64,000 nucleotides of DNA from Trichinella spiralis (taxonomy: Eukaryota > Nematoda > Enoplea > Trichinellida > Trichinellidae): the NCBI GenBank assembly GCA_000181795.3, contig CM012953.1, positions 12,264,048 through 12,328,047 of the forward strand, given 5' to 3'. Position numbers and translations under genes: made by a program. Shown here in pieces: positions 61,322 through 64,000 of the stretch. Each line of letters begins with the position of its first letter. Position 1 is the first letter of the stretch. The notes below the pieces were generated by a model. It was not told the DNA's origin, searched no databases, and was given only the letters and a program-made list of their open reading frames with translations.

Positions 61322-63056
61322 GAACGTTTTTTCTCAAATTTTGCTATAAGTGCAAAGCACAAGCTGCATTAATAATATTATTTACTTAAATTGTGTAAAT
61401 TTTTTGTTCAATTTAAAAATTTGTCTGTAAAAACATACTTATCAACAGTTGAAGGGGAAATATAAAATTTCATTTAATACAGCATGTTTCAAATTTGAAA
61501 TTTGTATTTCTCGATTTTGTTATGCATTCAACAATAAACAAGTAACACGCTTTTACGCTTTTGCAAGACAAAAAGAAAAGAAGCTGAAAAAAAACGATCA
61601 ATGCCAATTAATTTTTTGAATATTCTCTTTGCTTGGACAACAAGTTTTTTGCCGTGTGAATTATAAAAAAAAGGACAAGGTTTTAATTCGATGAAAGAAA
61701 AAATTACAGAAGAATTGTAATTGATAATAGAAAATTATGCATCAATTTCGAGCGACATGAAACGATAAAACATTTAATGAACAGGTTTAGCGACGATGTC
61801 GTTTGATTTTGAACAACTGCAATTTGCCTACATTGGTGAAATTGTGAAAACGATAATTTCTATATCCAGACTGTCGTTGTCCCACTGGCCAACTTCAAAA
61901 TTCAACTATACAACTACTATCAAGGCACTTTTGCAAGAGTAGAAGAAGGGGAAGAAGCAGAAGCGGAACTAATATTGGAACAGAGCAGCAAACAACGCCC
62001 CAATCTACTGATAATTATCAATACAAATAGCACCGCCCACGCTTGATTATTTAATCAACACCAATATCAAACACACCTCTATTACAAATGACAACATTCT
62101 CACGAAATACGGTACGAATATTTTCAATTTGTTCAGCTTTATATATTCTCTTTTTTTTATAATTTCATTTTATAAATGGACAAAAATAAATATTTTTTTT
62201 ATTCAATTAAATGAAAACTTTATTACGTCATTTCATCTCTTCTCATTATTCACCATATATATATATATATATATGGATATATAGATTCTTTTGTTTTCTA
62301 TTTTAATCTTTAAACAGGTCTTCCATCTCTTTTTCGTAAATGAATTGAAATTTCAAAAAAATTTACAAGAAAAATTTTGTAATATTAATAATAATAATTA
62401 TTATTATTATGAAGCATACGCGCATTTATTGACTGACATTTTTAAACTTATAAATATGCACGCCTTTTTTTAATATTAAACACTTGTGTTAAATTGTTGT
62501 TTTCAACTGCATTTTCTATTACTTAGCTGTTTGCATGATTTCTTTTTCTAATACACAACATTGAATGTGTATTTCAATTAATTAAAATGAATCACACACT
62601 AGTTTTTTTTTGTGTCAACTGAACATTTTACGTCAAATTACATGCGTGAAATATTTGTTTTTTTTTCTACATTTTTGTTATTTCTCTCCTCTTCGAATTG
62701 AACATGTTGAATGTAAGAGTAAAATTCTTTATAATTTCAACAATCTGAATTGTCATTTTTTATTTTAATTCTGTTTTTAATTTTTTTAAATATGTATTAT
62801 ACTGTGATTCATAACAGTGTTAGTTTTTTTAATGAAAAACTGTAAACTGATACAACTTGTTAATATTTACTTTCATTATTGTATTCACAACTTGAAGCAA
62901 AATTAATATTATTTGTTATCTAGCAATTTTTATATTAGTTGTGTTTAATTAAACTTGATTGTCAATTTTGTATGAACCGTAGACGTCAGTCAGCGCTGGC
63001 AAACATCACTGGTGTTGCGTTCAGCGTTAGTTGTGACTTGCGATTTAATTGCATTC
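61322..63056. other. Intergenic DNA upstream of choline kinase
   Basis: AT-rich, with an (AT)n palindromic run at about 62253-62278 and ATT triplets near 62385. A less AT-rich patch at about 61780-62110 is possibly regulatory or an unrecognised exon; I see no clear coding. Confidence 0.45.

Positions 63057-64000
<944 letters not shown>

Overview
The window looks like an AT-rich nematode genome segment. The clearest marker is a major-sperm-protein (MSP) domain gene. An srsx-like chemoreceptor, nuclear-type tRNAs, mostly short (about 30-100 nt) GT-AG introns, and 3' splice acceptors lying a few bases before several start codons (typical of spliced-leader trans-splicing) agree with this. The dispersed piggyBac, hAT, Ty3/gypsy and BEL/Pao remains and the gene set would suit a clade I (Trichinella-like) worm, but that placement is a guess.

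Layout. 1-480 is homopolymer-rich, hairpin-like sequence that looks like a poor contig end. 480-7,270 is a gene desert. 7.3-12.7 kb holds sepiapterin reductase, tRNA-Val(AAC) and RPF1, whose fifth intron carries a piggyBac element. A hAT-type MITE lies at 13.1-13.8 kb. A secreted or type I membrane vWA protein lies at 14.9-17.0 kb, a piggyBac relic at 18.6-19.2 kb and complexin (minus strand) at 20.2-21.2 kb. 22.6-31.5 kb contains the same ~4.45 kb unit twice, separated by ten Ns: an alpha-1,3-fucosyltransferase gene and, on the other strand, a 170-aa peptide-precursor-like gene. The arrangement suggests two overlapping contigs that were never merged. 34.2-36.9 kb is a GPCR gene with a long intron. 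39.3-46.0 kb is a transposon graveyard (piggyBac, BEL/Pao, hAT and rearranged Ty3/gypsy fossils) that also holds the MSP-domain gene and an isolated exon matching the Cys-rich tail of DNA polymerase zeta (REV3).

The right part is gene-rich: a small secreted protein (47.6 kb), an FBXO31-like F-box gene (49.0-51.5 kb), a 27-exon coiled-coil gene ending in an INCENP IN-box-like segment (54.2-59.1 kb), an unrecognised 249-aa gene (59.8-60.9 kb), tRNA-Phe(GAA), and the 5' part of a choline/ethanolamine kinase gene running off the right edge.

The genes do not form one pathway or operon; they are ordinary, independently placed eukaryotic loci (pteridine synthesis, ribosome biogenesis, exocytosis, glycosylation, ubiquitin ligase, mitosis, phospholipid synthesis). 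I found no clearly new multi-gene system. The most interesting items are the peptide-precursor candidate, the INCENP-like gene, the orphan REV3-like exon, the repeat shared with the FBXO31 upstream region, and the artefactual-looking duplication. All exon boundaries were read by eye from splice signals and frame continuity.
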